From an uncultured Collinsella sp. (GTDB taxonomy: Bacteria; Actinomycetota; Coriobacteriia; Coriobacteriales; Coriobacteriaceae), in assembly GCA_900542555.1 (NCBI GenBank), contig UQNU01000083.1, forward strand, positions 1 through 5,536: a stretch of 5,536 nt of DNA. The letters are read 5' to 3'. Below, one piece after another: positions 5,390 through 5,536 of the stretch. The translations under genes and the position numbers were made by a program. The notes below the pieces were generated by a model, which did no database searches, had not been told where the DNA came from, and saw nothing but the letters and a program-made list of their open reading frames with translations. Each line of letters begins with the position of its first letter. Position 1 is the first letter of the stretch.

Positions 5390-5418
5390 GGCGCAAAGTA
5401 ATCTGACCCCTTTGCACC
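5390..5418. repeat. REP-like imperfect palindrome
   Basis: GGCGCAAAG (5390-5398) pairs with CTTTGCACC (5410-5418) with one mismatch and an 11-base loop containing TCTGACCCC. It recalls short extragenic palindromes built on CTGACCCCTTTG seen in other bacteria, from memory and unchecked. Confidence 0.45.
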
Positions 5419-5502
5419 AACAGCAGAAACGTTGCGGGCAGAGAACGGACAGCGAACGGACACCAGAGCGAGCAAGCTACCTCCCATTACAGTCTGAAAT
5501 AG

Positions 5503-5524
5503 GCCATCGATAAATTTCGATGGC
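5503..5524. repeat. Short palindrome GCCATCGA-N6-TCGATGGC
   Basis: Perfect 8-bp arms around TAAATT. The left half, GCCATCGATAA, is repeated exactly at 5304-5314 in direct orientation. The right half with one more base (TCGATGGCG, 5517-5525) is the inverse of 5303-5311. Confidence 0.55.
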
Positions 5525-5536
5525 GAGCATTCGGCG

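Larger units (their letters stand above)
5251..5536. other. Gene-free, palindrome-rich region upstream of the UPF0371 gene
   Basis: There is no supportable coding frame. Most of the stretch 5303-5525 is taken up by nested inverted repeats, and its ends carry 9-base inverted copies of CGCCATCGA. It may be a miniature mobile element or a cluster of dispersed repeats. The neighbouring gene to the right lies outside the window. Confidence 0.55.

Noticed and set aside
5251..5536. CRISPR array or phase-variable promoter in the palindrome-rich end
   Set aside because: There are no regularly spaced repeats. The inverted repeats differ from one another and do not flank the promoter.

Overview
The window holds four leftward (minus-strand) genes and three palindrome-rich gaps. 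In transcription order from the right they are a UPF0371/DUF1846 protein, a small winged-helix regulator, CTP synthase (pyrG), and a XerD-type tyrosine recombinase directly behind pyrG. No rRNA, tRNA, CRISPR array, transposase or phage gene is visible. The sequence is GC-rich by eye, with AT-rich promoter gaps. The pyrG/xerD neighbourhood is an actinobacterial arrangement, and the overall style fits the Coriobacteriia, possibly a Collinsella-like gut bacterium. That assignment rests on recall and protein style and was not searched.

Layout: 1-344 is non-coding and carries an 8-bp operator-like palindrome (61-80), a perfect 15-bp inverted repeat (87-118), a weak rightward promoter-like pair (143-171) and the probable xerD terminator (241-311). 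xerD occupies 345-1286 and pyrG 1289-2950, with 2 bases between them, so they are probably co-transcribed and translationally coupled. The pyrG leader (2951-3070) contains a CCCGTA/TACGGG hairpin with a perfect DnaA-box sequence in its loop. A terminator at 3071-3104 separates pyrG from the winged-helix gene (3129-3467). The gap 3468-3655 holds that gene's probable promoter and a repeated TTACCTGCC motif. A strong terminator (3657-3689) ends the UPF0371 gene (3724-5205), which has a perfect TATAAT box just upstream. The rest, 5251-5536, has no gene but several nested inverted repeats.

How the genes relate: pyrG supplies CTP for nucleic-acid and phospholipid synthesis, and XerD resolves chromosome dimers at dif. 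They share an operon but not a pathway. The two genes to the right are separated by terminators and look like independent transcription units. I see no new multi-gene system. The most interesting material is non-coding: the pyrG leader, the repeated palindrome cores, and a possible miniature mobile element at the right edge.
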